DNA of 64,000 nucleotides. Source: Streptomyces sp. 135 (GTDB taxonomy: Bacteria; Actinomycetota; Actinomycetes; Streptomycetales; Streptomycetaceae). This document shows positions 42,082-51,747 of this stretch, one piece after another (the stretch's first letter is position 1; each line of letters opens with the position of its first letter). The translations under genes were made by a program, and so were the position numbers. Under the pieces are notes generated by a model. The model saw only the letters and a program-made list of their open reading frames with translations, searched no databases and had not been told where the DNA came from. The stretch covers positions 6,014,001 through 6,078,000 of the forward strand of contig NZ_CP075691.1 in NCBI RefSeq assembly GCF_020026305.1, read 5' to 3'.

Positions 42082-43686
42082 ATGACGGAAACCCCCGCCC
42101 CCGACGATTCCTTCCACGTCTTCGACACGACGCTGCGCGACGGCGCCCAGCGCGAAGGCATCAACCTGACCGTCGCGGACAAGCTGACCATCGCCCGGCA
42201 TCTGGACGACTTCGGCGTGGGCTTCATCGAGGGCGGCTGGCCCGGCGCCAACCCGCGCGACACCGAGTTCTTCGCGCGGGCCCAGCAGGAGATCACCTTC
42301 CGGCACGCCCAGCTCGTCGCCTTCGGCGCCACCCGCCGCGCGGGCGCGAAGGCGGCCGATGACCCGCAGGTCAACGCCCTCCTGGAGTCGGGCGCCCCCG
42401 TCATCACGCTCGTCGCCAAATCCCACGACCGGCACGTCGAGCTGGCCCTGCGCACCACCTTGGAGGAGAACCTGGAGATGGTGCGGGACACCGTCTCCTA
42501 CCTCCACTCGCAGGGCCGTCGTGTCTTCGTCGACTGCGAGCACTTCTTCGACGGCTACCGCGCCAACCCCGAGTACGCGAAGGCCGTCGTACGGGCCGCC
42601 GCCGAGGCGGGCGCCGACGTCGTCGTCCTGTGCGACACCAACGGCGGCATGCTGCCCGCGCAGGTCCAGGCCGTCGTGGCCACCGTCGCCGCCGACACCG
42701 GCGCCCGGCTCGGCATCCACGCCCAGGACGACACCGGCTGCGCGGTCGCCAACACCCTCGCCGCCGTCGACGCCGGCGCCACGCACGTGCAGTGCACGGC
42801 CAACGGCTACGGCGAGCGCGTCGGCAACGCCAACCTCTTCCCGGTCGTCGCCGCCCTGGAGCTGAAGTACGGCAAGCAGGTCCTGCCCGAGGGCGCGCTG
42901 CGCGAGATGACCCGCGTCTCCCACGCCATCGCCGAGGTCGTCAACCTCACGCCCTCCACGCATCAGCCGTACGTGGGTGTCTCCGCCTTCGCGCACAAGG
43001 CCGGACTGCACGCCTCCGCGATCAAGGTCGACCCGGACCTGTACCAGCACATCGACCCGGACCTGGTCGGCAACCGCATCCGCATGCTCGTCTCCGACAT
43101 GGCGGGCCGCGCCTCCATCGAGCTCAAGGGCAAGGAGCTCGGTGTCGACCTCGGCGACGACCGCGCGCTGGTCGGCCGGGTCGTGGAGCGCGTCAAGGAG
43201 CGCGAGCTCCAGGGCTACACGTACGAGGCCGCCGACGCCTCCTTCGAGCTGCTGCTGAGGGAGGAGGCCGAGGGGCGGGCCCGCCGCTACTTCCGCGTGG
43301 AGTCCTGGCGGGCGATCGTCGAGGACCGCCCCGACGGCACGCACGCCAACGAGGCGACCGTGAAGCTGTGGGCCAAGGGCGAGCGCATCGTCGCCACGGC
43401 GGAGGGAAACGGCCCGGTCAACGCCCTCGACCGGGCGCTGCGGGTCGGCCTGGAGCGGATCTACCCGCAGCTCGCCAAGCTGGAGCTGGTGGACTACAAG
43501 GTCCGCATCCTGGAGGGCAAGCACGGCACGTCGTCCACCACGCGCGTGCTGATCTCCACCTCCGACGGCGTGGGGGAGTGGTCGACCGTGGGCGTCGCGG
43601 AGAACGTCATCGCCGCGTCGTGGGGCGCGCTGGAGGACGCCTACACGTACGGCCTGCTGCGGGCCGGGGTCGAGCCGGTCGAGTAA
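42082..43686 (+). CDS. cimA: (R)-citramalate synthase
   Basis: A 534-residue enzyme that condenses pyruvate and acetyl-CoA, the first step of the threonine-independent isoleucine route. HMGL-like barrel motifs: FDTTLRDGAQREGINLTVADKL, CDTNGGMLP and metal-binding HAQDDTGCAVAN. The C-terminal LeuA-type allosteric domain ends with ILEGKHGTSSTTRVLI. The length and an isoleucine-coding leader favour citramalate synthase over isopropylmalate synthase. Confidence 0.92.
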   Translation: MTETPAPDDSFHVFDTTLRDGAQREGINLTVADKLTIARHLDDFGVGFIEGGWPGANPRDTEFFARAQQEITFRHAQLVAFGATRRAGAKAADDPQVNALLESGAPVITLVAKSHDRHVELALRTTLEENLEMVRDTVSYLHSQGRRVFVDCEHFFDGYRANPEYAKAVVRAAAEAGADVVVLCDTNGGMLPAQVQAVVATVAADTGARLGIHAQDDTGCAVANTLAAVDAGATHVQCTANGYGERVGNANLFPVVAALELKYGKQVLPEGALREMTRVSHAIAEVVNLTPSTHQPYVGVSAFAHKAGLHASAIKVDPDLYQHIDPDLVGNRIRMLVSDMAGRASIELKGKELGVDLGDDRALVGRVVERVKERELQGYTYEAADASFELLLREEAEGRARRYFRVESWRAIVEDRPDGTHANEATVKLWAKGERIVATAEGNGPVNALDRALRVGLERIYPQLAKLELVDYKVRILEGKHGTSSTTRVLISTSDGVGEWSTVGVAENVIAASWGALEDAYTYGLLRAGVEPVE

Positions 43687-43735
43687 CCCCCGCCCCGAAC
43701 CTCCGTCGGCGGCCCCGCTGGGTTACGTTCGAAGT

Positions 43736-44700
43736 ATGAGGAATCGGACGAAGCGGTTCAGTGTGGGGCTCTCCGGGCTGCTGCTCGCCCTGGGCGCCGC
43801 GTCCTTCACGGCGGCTCCCGGGGCGTCGGCCGTGGGCGACACCTCGGAGGTGGCCGAGGCCTGGCAGAAGGATCCGGTGTACGTCGATCCCGCGGCGTCG
43901 GACCAGCTGTCCGATTCCCAGGCCGACGCCCTCGCCCAGAAGATCGAGGACGCGGGCAAGCCGGTGTTCGTGGCCGTGCTGCCGCAGGACTTCCCGCGGC
44001 AGGACATCTTCCAGAAGCTGCGCACCGAGACGGGCGTGACCGGGGTGTACGCGGTCCGGCTCGGCGACGGCTTCGACGCCAAGGCCGACCGGTCGGTGCT
44101 GACGCACAACGCCGTGACCAACCTCGTCTCGCTCGTGCGCGGCCAGGACGCGAACACGCAGCTCAACGAATTCGTCGACGAGGCGATCGCGCAGGCGGCG
44201 GGCGGGGCGCCGCGGTCCTGGAGCGGCGCACCTGCCGGCGACGGCGTCTCGGTGGGCGCCCTCGCCGGGGTGGGCGTGGTCCTCGTGGCCGGGGGTGTGG
44301 GCGCGTACGCCGTGATCCGGCGCAAGCAGCGGCGCCACGAGCAGGCGCAGCGCGAGGCGCTGCGCAAACTGTCCGTCGTCGTCGACGAGGACATCACCGC
44401 GTTCGGCGAGGAACTGGACCGGCTCGACTTCCATCCCGCCGAGCCCGGGGCGGACGACGCGATGCGCGCCGACTACGAGCGCGCGCTCGACGCGTACGAG
44501 AAGGCCAAGTCGTACATGGCCGGCGGCCCCCCTGGAGGACGGCGCCAGGCCCGGAGGACGGACGCTTCTGGCGTGCCGCCGTGAGGTCCCCGTCTGCGCG
44601 GCCGACGCGGCACGCCTGGCGGACGGGCAGGACCCGATGGTGCGCACGGTCGCCACGGACTCGGGGGAGCGTCGTCCCTACTGGGAGGCCCCGCCTGGCG
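43736..44700 (+). pseudogene. Secreted membrane protein gene with decayed 3' end
   Basis: An intact frame runs 43736-44584 (282 residues): signal peptide, a TPM-like domain (VYVDPAASDQLSDSQADALAQKI...KPVFVAVLP), one membrane helix (VGALAGVGVVLVAGGVGAYAVI) and a coiled region to ALDAYEKAKSYMAGG. After that, fragments of the expected tail lie in other frames: PEDGRFWRAA, then VCAADAARLADGQDPMVRTVATD and PYWEA. The end then runs into the unrelated gene on the other strand. Several indels are needed, so the C-terminus is lost. Confidence 0.65.
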
Positions 44701-45619
44701 GGCGGGTCGTAACGTTCACCTCGACACCGAACTCACAGTCCTTGTTCTTGGTGAAGAAGGAGAGGTCGAACGCTCTGGCGTCAAAATCTTCGCCACCGTC
44801 AAGGTAGATGGCCTTGGCGAAGGCATTTCCAGAGAGCTTGTACGCGTCCTCGTCAGGGTCCCAGCCTTGGTTCTTCCACGGCCTGGGGCTGGGCTCTGTG
44901 AGGTCGAAGGCGACTGCCGTGGGAAGCGCCTCGCCGCCGCTGTCTCCGAAAGCGGGGGGAATCACAGCGGTGCCGGTGTAGCGCGTGGGTTTGCAGGAGA
45001 GATTGGTGATCCGCATGTTCTGGATCACCACCGTGCCGCGGTGGATGGGAAAGATGGTGACGCGGACCGTGGCTTCATTGACTCGCAAGCCCTTCTGCTT
45101 CGCGAACCAGGCCCAGTATGTGTGCGACAGGAATCCGCCGTCCGGAAGACTTTCCGCATTCGTGGTGCGCTGAGCGAGCGCGTATCGGCGGCTGAAATAG
45201 AGTTTCGGCTCTCCAGCCTGGATGTCGATCGCAGGACCGATCGTGAGGCGTTCCTCCTTCGCGTCATTTTGCTTGTCCTTGTTCTTTTCACGAGCCTCGG
45301 CCTGCTTCACGACCTCCGAGCTCCGCACGGCCGCCGGAAGCCCTCAAACCGCCACGGCCGACGAGACGAGGACACCAATAGCGCCGATCACCGCGAATAC
45401 CCTCAGGGTCCACTGCCAGACCGTGTTCGGCCGGGCGTTATCGCCGCCCCCCTCCCCCTCATCGGACGCAGTGGACCGAGTGTCGGCCCGGTTTGCGGCA
45501 TCCGGAGCCGGCTCGGCGGAGGGCCTTGCCCAAGCCGAGGAAGACTCGGTCGAAGGTGAACCGCTTCTCGGCGGCTCGCTGCCCGGGGCTGGTGCTGAGG
45601 GAGGAGGGGTTGAAGACAT
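44678..45619 (-). pseudogene. Membrane-anchored protein of unknown family, split by in-frame TGA
   Basis: One frame of 313 codons with a TGA at 45344-45346. Before it: MSSTPPPSAPAPGSEPP, a disordered acidic stretch, then a membrane helix (VFAVIGAIGVLVSSAVAV). After it, directly in frame: GLPAAVRSSEVVKQAEAREK and a ~200-residue extracytoplasmic domain (KLYFSRRYALAQRT, TVVIQNMRITNLSC). TGG-to-TGA would explain the break. Codon use is less GC-biased than its neighbours, suggesting transfer. Confidence 0.6.
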
Positions 45620-45910
45620 GAAGGCCCCCTGATGTCGCTGACGTCAGCACACTCCATGCCCCGCCTGCCGGGCACTCTTCGCTATTCGGCCGAACTCATC
45701 GGGCTTGAGGCGACTTCAACGTAACAGCGCTATAGACAGCCGGGAAGCGGCCTACGGGATCGAACAAAAGCAGCCATGAAGTGTGCTCATGCGATCAGGG
45801 CGGCACGCTGACCGTTGTCCTCAACGAGGGCGCGCCTTGACGCGTCCTGCATCGAGACGATACGTTCCGTCTCGATGTCGGATCGGTCCGGTCGTGCGGG
45901 AGGGTTACTC
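45620..45910. promoter_or_regulatory. Intergenic region with a TetR-type inverted repeat
   Basis: Holds ATCGAGACG (45851-45859) and CGTCTCGAT (45868-45876), perfect 9-bp arms around 8 bases, 35 bp before the hydrolase start. On the minus strand a 21-codon frame beginning MQDASRRALVE starts at the repeat, resembling the first residues of a TetR repressor that then stops. It may be the stump of a lost divergent regulator. Nothing else coding seen. Confidence 0.5.
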
Positions 45911-46816
45911 ATGAGGCATGGAGACGAGCGGGTGCGGGAGCAGTACGTCGAGGTCGCGCCAGGAGTGCGGCTGTGGACGGAGCGGCGTGGGCCGGTCGGC
46001 GCACCGGCGCTGCTCCTGGTCATGGGGGCGCAGGCCTCCGGGGTCGGCTGGCCGGAGCCGCTGGTGGAGGTGCTCGCCGAGCACCACCACGTCATCCGCT
46101 ACGACCACCGCGACACGGGCAGGTCGAGCCACCCCTTCGACGAGAACCCCTACCGCGTCACGGACTTGGCGCAGGACATCGTGGCCGTCCTGGACGGCCT
46201 CGGGGTCGACAGGGCGCACCTCGTCGGCCTCTCGCTGGGCGGCATGCTCACCCAGCTGGTGCTGGCCGACCACCCCGAACGGGTACTGAGCGCCACCCTG
46301 TTGGGGACGTGCGCGCTGAGCGAGACGTCGTACGTGCGACCCGACGGTACGAGCGTGCCCGTCGCGGAGCTTCCCGGCATCGCGCCGGAGGTGCTGGAGC
46401 TGTGGGCGCGCCCGGTCGAGGACCGCGGCCTCGAGGCCGAGTTGGACCGGCGGGTGGAGCACTGGCGCGTGCTGGCCGGCGGGCGGCTCCCCTTCGACGC
46501 CGCCCATTTCAGGGAGTTGGAGCGGCGGATCATCGAGCATGCCGGTACGTACGCGGTCTCGACCGCGCACGGCCGCGCCGACGACTCCGGGATGCTGCGC
46601 ACCGCCGAGCTGGCCCGGAACGAGGTTCCGGCCCTGGTCGTCTCGGCTCCCGCCGAGCCGGTCTTCCCGCCGCCGCACCCCCAGCACCTGGCCCAAGTCA
46701 TAGCGGGCGCCCGGCTGGTGGAGGTGCCGGGCATGGGGCACGCACTGCCCCCGGCGGTGCTCGGTCCGCTGGCCGAAGCGATCCTGGGCCACGCCGTCGG
46801 CCGACGGGCGGCATGA
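45911..46816 (+). CDS. Alpha/beta hydrolase
   Basis: A 301-residue protein: LLLVMGAQASGVGWPEPLV, RYDHRDTGRSSH, Ser nucleophile in LVGLSLGGMLTQL, and His in PGMGHALPPAV. Resembles aclacinomycin methylesterase/RdmC-type hydrolases. Start at 45911 with GGGAGGG upstream. The inverted repeat before it suggests control by a TetR protein not encoded alongside. Confidence 0.87.
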   Translation: MRHGDERVREQYVEVAPGVRLWTERRGPVGAPALLLVMGAQASGVGWPEPLVEVLAEHHHVIRYDHRDTGRSSHPFDENPYRVTDLAQDIVAVLDGLGVDRAHLVGLSLGGMLTQLVLADHPERVLSATLLGTCALSETSYVRPDGTSVPVAELPGIAPEVLELWARPVEDRGLEAELDRRVEHWRVLAGGRLPFDAAHFRELERRIIEHAGTYAVSTAHGRADDSGMLRTAELARNEVPALVVSAPAEPVFPPPHPQHLAQVIAGARLVEVPGMGHALPPAVLGPLAEAILGHAVGRRAA

Positions 46817-46832
46817 CGTCCCGGGCCCGGTC

Positions 46833-47387
46833 TCAGTCGCCCCGCGGGGCGGGAGTGGTCATGGACCCCGTCACCGCCCACTGCCCGGAGTGCCCCGGCG
46901 GCAGCGTCAGATCCCGCCGCACCGCCGCGTAGTACCCCTGCCGCGCGGCGCGCTGCCGCTCCAACAGCCCGGCCCAGGCGTCCGGGTCCCGGGTGGCGCC
47001 CCGCAGGAACCGCTCCATCTCGATCACCGTGAGCACCCACACCCGCGCCTTGTCCACCACGTCCGGCGCCCCGAGCATGAGCAGCGCCTCGCCCGCCGGG
47101 TCCCGCGCGTCGGCGGCCTCCGTGAAGTGGGGCTCGGCCTCGTCGGGGGAGAGGGGGTGGGGGTGGGGGTCATTGCCGAGGTGGGCGGCGACGCGGTAGG
47201 TCAGCGTGACGGACTGCTTCAGGACCCTGGCGTACTCGGTGTAGATCGCGAGCCGCCGCTCTTCCCAGCGGGCCGCCTGTTCCCGCTGGAAGCGGATCCG
47301 GTCGCCCCGCGTGATCGCCATGTACGACCCGAGGGCGCCGACGATCACGCCTATGAGGGCGGGCAGTTGCTGTATGAACTCGGGCAC
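46833..47387 (-). CDS. Membrane-anchored hypothetical protein
   Basis: A 184-residue protein with one N-terminal helix (LPALIGVIVGALGSYMAITRG), then a charged helical region (RFQREQAARWEERRLAIYTEYARVLKQ). Conserved in Streptomyces as far as I recall, function unknown. It is convergent with the hydrolase, and the YceI gene lies upstream on the same strand. Confidence 0.75.
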   Translation of the reverse strand: MPEFIQQLPALIGVIVGALGSYMAITRGDRIRFQREQAARWEERRLAIYTEYARVLKQSVTLTYRVAAHLGNDPHPHPLSPDEAEPHFTEAADARDPAGEALLMLGAPDVVDKARVWVLTVIEMERFLRGATRDPDAWAGLLERQRAARQGYYAAVRRDLTLPPGHSGQWAVTGSMTTPAPRGD

Positions 47388-47457
47388 GGCGAAACCGTAG
47401 CGTGCGGCCGCGGCCCGTGGTGCGGGCGGCCGTCGGGGGCGCCGTGGCGCCCCGGGC

Positions 47458-48075
47458 TCAGGCGGCCGCCTTGATCGCCGAGATGTCGAAGTTCAGCTTG
47501 ATCTTGTCGGAGACGAGCACGCCGCCGGTCTCCAGCGCGGCGTTCCAGGTGAGGCCCCACTCCGAACGCAGGATCTCGGCCTTGCCCTCGAAGCCGACGC
47601 GCTCGTTGCCGAACGGGTCCGTGGCCGAGCCGTTGAACTCCAGGCCGATGGAGAGCGGCTTCGTCGTGCCGAGGATCGTCAGATCGCCGGTGACGCGGTA
47701 GTCGTCGCCGCCGAGGGCCTCCGCCTTGGTGGTGCGGAAGGTCATCTCGGGGAACTCCTCCGCCTTGAAGAAGTCCGCGCTCTTCAGGTGGCCGTCACGG
47801 TCGGCGTTGCCGGTGTCGATGCTGTCCATCCGTACGTCGATGGAAGCCGTCGAGCGGGACGGGTCGGCGCCGTCCAGGTGCAGTGTGCCGGAGACGTCGC
47901 GGAACGATCCCTTGACGTTCGTGACCATGGCGTGCCGGGCGACGAAGCCGATCGTCGAGTGGGCGGGGTCGATCGTGTAGTCACCGGTCAGCGCGGCGAG
48001 CGCCGGGTCGATCGCGACGGGCGCGGTGGCCGGGGTGGTGGCTGTGGTGTCGTTCTTGCGGCCGAAGAGACCCAT
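47458..48075 (-). CDS. YceI-family lipid-binding-like protein
   Basis: A 205-residue lipocalin-like barrel: GDYTIDPAHSTIGFVARHAMVTNVKGSF, SADFFKAEEFPEMTFRT, VTGDLTILGTTKPL. It binds isoprenoid or amide lipids in known relatives. No signal peptide; cytoplasmic. The start at 48075 has AAGGAG, with a promoter and palindromic operator just upstream. Confidence 0.9.
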   Translation of the reverse strand: MGLFGRKNDTTATTPATAPVAIDPALAALTGDYTIDPAHSTIGFVARHAMVTNVKGSFRDVSGTLHLDGADPSRSTASIDVRMDSIDTGNADRDGHLKSADFFKAEEFPEMTFRTTKAEALGGDDYRVTGDLTILGTTKPLSIGLEFNGSATDPFGNERVGFEGKAEILRSEWGLTWNAALETGGVLVSDKIKLNFDISAIKAAA

Positions 48076-48119
48076 GGCGTGCTCCTTGGGGGGACGAGCT
48101 CTACTGGGGAGCTGTTCTT

Positions 48120-48169
48120 GTTGAAGGTTCAACGAGATTCAAGGTAGCGCGATTCGGTTCAATATTCAA
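48120..48169 (-). promoter_or_regulatory. YceI promoter with MarR-like operator
   Basis: On the minus strand, -35 TTGAAT (48169-48164), 17-bp spacer, -10 TACCTT (48146-48141). The palindrome GTTGAA-GG-TTCAAC (48120-48133) covers the expected start of transcription, and more TTCAA half-sites lie upstream. Confidence 0.6.
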
Positions 48170-48260
48170 CTTCTGGGTTCAACTTCGTAGGTCTGTTGGC
48201 TGCTGGATCCCGGAAGTGGTGGGCCCTCCCGTGCCACTCTGGCGCGGCCGACGCTTGCGA

Positions 48261-48279
48261 TGGCACCACAATGGTGCCA
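48261..48279. promoter_or_regulatory. Operator-like inverted repeat before the RHH gene
   Basis: TGGCACCA (48261-48268) and TGGTGCCA (48272-48279) with a 3-base spacer, 11 bp before the start codon; probable autoregulatory site. Confidence 0.65.
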
Positions 48280-48289
48280 CTATGGCGTC

Positions 48290-48783
48290 ATGAAACTCAC
48301 TCAGTACGTCGACCAGCTCCGGCAGGAGCTCGCGGTGGCCGCCGAGGCCGGTGGCGAAGAGGCCCGCGCCCTGGCCGAGCGCCTCACCGCCCCGCTCGAA
48401 TCGGCCGCGCGGCTCACCCTCCTGAACGCCCTGTCCGCCGCCGCGGAAGAGATCACCAGCGATCTCGCGCCGGGCTCGGTGGACGTGCGACTGCGCGGTC
48501 TCGACCCCGAGTTCGTGGTGACGCCCCCGCCGACGGCGGAGCCGTTCGACGCCGAGGCGGAGTACGCGGCGCTGATGGCGGTGAAGCCGCCCACGCCCCC
48601 CGCCCCCGAGGCTCCGGACGACGGAGCCACGGCCCGCATCAACCTCCGCCTGCCCACGTGAAGTCGCGACAAGCTGGCCCTGGCTCTCCCTCTCGCGGCC
48701 CTCCAGCCCGGCGGCGGGCCGGGCGACCAAACCGCCGCGAGGCCCGCGGCTTCGGCGGCGGCTTCACGGGCTGGGTGCGCTGA
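48290..48783 (+). pseudogene. Ribbon-helix-helix type protein, C-terminal DNA-binding part lost
   Basis: The frame from 48290 gives 123 residues: MKLTQYVDQLRQELAVAAEAGG, LLNALSAAAEEI, VRLRGLDPEFVVTPPP, and ends ATARINLRLPT at 48661. Full-length relatives, as I remember, continue INLRLPDHLKARVEEAA...SVNAWLVR and end FTGWVR. Here GFTGWVR survives in another frame at 48763-48783 and the helices are gone. A deletion or frameshift has removed most of the ribbon-helix-helix domain. It may still make the N-terminal part. Confidence 0.65.
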
Positions 48784-48889
48784 CCGGCCCCCACGAGCCG
48801 TCGCCGCCACGCCCCTCACCGCTTCGCTGCTTCACCCACACCGACACCGAGCCCCCTGGGGCTCGTCGAGCCACCAGGACGGGACAGCC

Positions 48890-49729
48890 ATGCCTGCTTT
48901 CGACACCCCCGAGCCCATCACCGCCACCCTCTCCATCGAGGCCGGATCCTTCCGCGTCATCGCGGGGGACGGCGCCTCCACGGTCGTCGACGTACGCCCC
49001 AACAGCGAGACCAGGGAGGCGGACGTCAGGGCCGCCGAGCGCACCCGCGTCGAGTTCGCGAACGGGACGCTCCTGGTCAAGGGGCCCAAGGAGCTGTCCC
49101 CCTTCTCCAAGGGCTCCTCGATCGACGTGGAGGTCACGCTGCCGGCCGGCTCCGAGGTGCGGGCCACCGCCGCGCTGGCACACTTCTCGGCCAGGGGCAG
49201 GCTCGGCGACTGCGAGGTCAAGACATCCGCCGGTGACATCCAGCTGGAACAGGCGGGCGCCCTGCGGCTGACCACGGGTTACGGCGAGGTCTCCGTCGGC
49301 CGCGCGAACGGCTCGGCCCACGTCACCACGGCCTCCGGCGAGATCCGGCTCGCGGCGGCCAAGGGCGCCGTGACCGTCAAGAACTCCAACGGGATCGTCG
49401 ACCTCGGCGAGATCGAGGGCGAGCTCTCGGTCAAGGTGTCGAACGGCTCCGTCACCGTCGAGCGCGCGGCGGCGGACGTGACGGTGAAGAGCGCCAACGG
49501 CGCCATCCGCGTGGGCGAGTTGGCGAGCGGCACGGCCGTCCTGGAAACAGCCGCGGGCCAGGTCGAGTTCGGCGTACGCGAGGGGACGGCGGCCTGGCTC
49601 GACGTGCGGACCCGCGCGGGAGCCGTGCGCAACGCGCTGGCGGAGGCCGAGCCGCCGGCCGAGCCCGCGGACACGCTCAAGGTGCGGGCCCGCACCGGGA
49701 TGGGTGACATCACGATCCGCCGGGCCTGA
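48890..49729 (+). CDS. DUF4097 beta-strand repeat protein
   Basis: A 279-residue protein built of short beta-strand repeats (GEVSVGRANGSAHVTTASGEIRL, GIVDLGEIEGELSVKVSNGSVTV), the toastrack fold of DUF4097. No signal peptide or helix-turn-helix. It is co-directional with the ABC transporter 167 bp downstream; the two are often neighbours, and it may act as a scaffold or sensor for it (inference). Confidence 0.85.
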   Translation: MPAFDTPEPITATLSIEAGSFRVIAGDGASTVVDVRPNSETREADVRAAERTRVEFANGTLLVKGPKELSPFSKGSSIDVEVTLPAGSEVRATAALAHFSARGRLGDCEVKTSAGDIQLEQAGALRLTTGYGEVSVGRANGSAHVTTASGEIRLAAAKGAVTVKNSNGIVDLGEIEGELSVKVSNGSVTVERAAADVTVKSANGAIRVGELASGTAVLETAAGQVEFGVREGTAAWLDVRTRAGAVRNALAEAEPPAEPADTLKVRARTGMGDITIRRA

Positions 49730-49895
49730 CCGCCCGGGCGCCCTTCGCCGAGGGGCCGCCTGCCTGTCCTCTCCACACGCCCCGCGCATCGCCACGGAAT
49801 CAGTATCGAACTGGTGTCCGGTAATGGTGCTGCCCGAAAGCCCCGCGAACCCTTGAACCTCGGCCCCGCGCCCCCGAACCGAAAGGGACCAAGCA

Positions 49896-50867
49896 ATGAC
49901 CGTCCCCCACCAGCCGCCGGCCCCCGCCGCCATCACCGCCACCGGCCTGCGCAAGTCCTTCGGCGAGAAGACCGTGCTCGACGGCATCGACCTGCACATC
50001 CCGAAGGGGTCGATCTTCTCCCTGCTCGGCCCGAACGGCGCCGGCAAGACGACCGCCGTACAGATCCTCTCGACGCTGATCACCCCGGACGCCGGCGACG
50101 TGCGCGTCGCGGGCCACGACCTGGCCCGCGACCCCGGGGCGGTCCGCGCGTCGATCGGCGTCACCGGTCAGTTCTCGGCCGTCGACAACCTGCTGACCGG
50201 CGAGGAGAACCTGCTCCTGATGGCGGAGCTCTACGGATACCGCCGCCGCCAGGCGAGGCGACTCGCCGCAGGCCTCGTCGAGCGGTTCGACCTGGTGGAG
50301 GCCGCGAAGAGGCCCGCCTCGACGTACTCGGGCGGCATGCGGCGCCGCCTCGACATCGCGATGACCCTGGTCGGCGATCCGGGCGTCATCTTCCTCGACG
50401 AGCCGACCACCGGCCTCGACCCGCGCAGCCGCCACGGCATGTGGGAGATCGTCCGCGAACTCGTCGGCGACGGCGTGACCGTCTTCCTGACGACGCAGTA
50501 CCTGGAAGAAGCCGATCAGCTCGCCGACCGCATCGCGGTGCTGAACGGCGGCAAGCTCGTCGCCGAGGGCACCCCCGCCGAACTCAAGCGCCTCGTCCCC
50601 GGCGGCCACGTCGTCCTGCGGTTCCCCGACGCGGCCGGCCTGGACCGCGCCGCCCGCGCCCTCGGCGTCGGCACCGCCGACAGCGAGGCACTCACCCTCC
50701 AGGTCCCCGGCGACGGCAGCGTGAAGTCCGTGAAGGCCCTGCTCGACTGGGTCGAGGCCACGGAGGCCGAGGTCGAGGGCCTCGCGATCGACACCCCCGA
50801 CCTCGACGACGTCTTCTTCGCCGTGACCGGCCACCCGACGACGCGTCCGGCTGCCCCGACAACGTGA
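49896..50867 (+). CDS. ABC transporter ATP-binding protein, DrrA type
   Basis: A 323-residue ATPase: Walker A GPNGAGKTTA, Q-loop GQFSAVDNLLTG, signature YSGGMRRRLDIA, Walker B VIFLDEPTTGLDP, and the C-terminal daunorubicin-resistance-type domain (AIDTPDLDDVFFAVTGH). Forms an exporter with the permease that follows 34 bp later. Substrate unknown. Confidence 0.93.
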   Translation: MTVPHQPPAPAAITATGLRKSFGEKTVLDGIDLHIPKGSIFSLLGPNGAGKTTAVQILSTLITPDAGDVRVAGHDLARDPGAVRASIGVTGQFSAVDNLLTGEENLLLMAELYGYRRRQARRLAAGLVERFDLVEAAKRPASTYSGGMRRRLDIAMTLVGDPGVIFLDEPTTGLDPRSRHGMWEIVRELVGDGVTVFLTTQYLEEADQLADRIAVLNGGKLVAEGTPAELKRLVPGGHVVLRFPDAAGLDRAARALGVGTADSEALTLQVPGDGSVKSVKALLDWVEATEAEVEGLAIDTPDLDDVFFAVTGHPTTRPAAPTT

Positions 50868-50901
50868 CCGGCCGTCCCGACAACGAGAAAGCGACGACCC
50901 G

Positions 50902-51747
50902 ATGAGCGCCTCCACCGCCCCCACGTCCACCGCGGCCCCGGCGGCCGTCGTCCGCCCGCGCCCCGCCGCCCCGTCGGCCCTGCGCAACTCCCTGACCATG
51001 CTGCGCCGCAACCTCAAGCACGCCCGCCGCTACCCGGCCATGACGATCAGCCTGGTCAGCATGCCCATCGCCATGCTGCTGCTCTTCAACTACGTCTTCG
51101 GCGGCACGATGTCGGCCGGCATGGGCGGCCAGGGGTCCGGTGACTACATCGAGTACCTCGTCCCCGGCATCCTGCTGATGGCCGTCGGTTCGGGCGTCCT
51201 GCCCACCACGGTCGGTGTCTGCACCGACATGACCGAGGGCATCGTGACCCGCTTCCGGACGATGCCGGTCAACGGCTCATCGATCCTCACGGGGCGCGCC
51301 GTCGGCGCCGTCATCCAGACGCTGCTGAGCATCGTCCTCGTGATCGGCGTCGCCTTCCTCGCGGGCTTCCGCTCCGGCGCCGAGCCCGTCGAGTGGATCG
51401 CCGCGGCCGGTCTTCTCACCCTCATGTGCTGCGCCCTCACCTGGCTCGCGGTCGCGCTCGGCCAGCTGGTCAAGGCCCCCGAGGCGGCCAGCAGCGTCGC
51501 CCTGCCCTTCTCCTTCCTGCTGCCGTTCCTCAGCAGCGCCTTCGTGCCGCTCGGCTCGATGCCGGACTGGCTGCGCCACTTCGCCGAGTGGCAGCCGTAC
51601 ACCGCCTTCATCGAGACCCTGCGCGGGCTGCTCCTCGGTGACGAGATCGGTCGCTACGGGCCGCTGGCCGTCGGCTGGGGCGTACTGATCACGGTCGGCG
51701 GATTCCTCTGGGCGCGGTCCCTGTTCAACCGCGACGCCACCCGCTGA
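50902..51747 (+). CDS. ABC-2 type permease, DrrB-like
   Basis: A 281-residue membrane protein with six helices and the ABC-2 signature (PGILLMAVGSGVLPTTVGVCTDMTEGIVTRFRTMPV; FLSSAFVPLGSMPDWLRHFAEWQPYT). Partner of the preceding ATPase in a drug or lipid exporter. Confidence 0.93.
   Translation: MSASTAPTSTAAPAAVVRPRPAAPSALRNSLTMLRRNLKHARRYPAMTISLVSMPIAMLLLFNYVFGGTMSAGMGGQGSGDYIEYLVPGILLMAVGSGVLPTTVGVCTDMTEGIVTRFRTMPVNGSSILTGRAVGAVIQTLLSIVLVIGVAFLAGFRSGAEPVEWIAAAGLLTLMCCALTWLAVALGQLVKAPEAASSVALPFSFLLPFLSSAFVPLGSMPDWLRHFAEWQPYTAFIETLRGLLLGDEIGRYGPLAVGWGVLITVGGFLWARSLFNRDATR

Noticed and set aside
27760..45346. In-frame TAG and TGA read as recoded amino acids (pyrrolysine or selenocysteine)
   Set aside because: No conserved context, no SECIS-like hairpin seen, and the proteins are not redox or methylamine enzymes; ordinary nonsense mutation is simpler.
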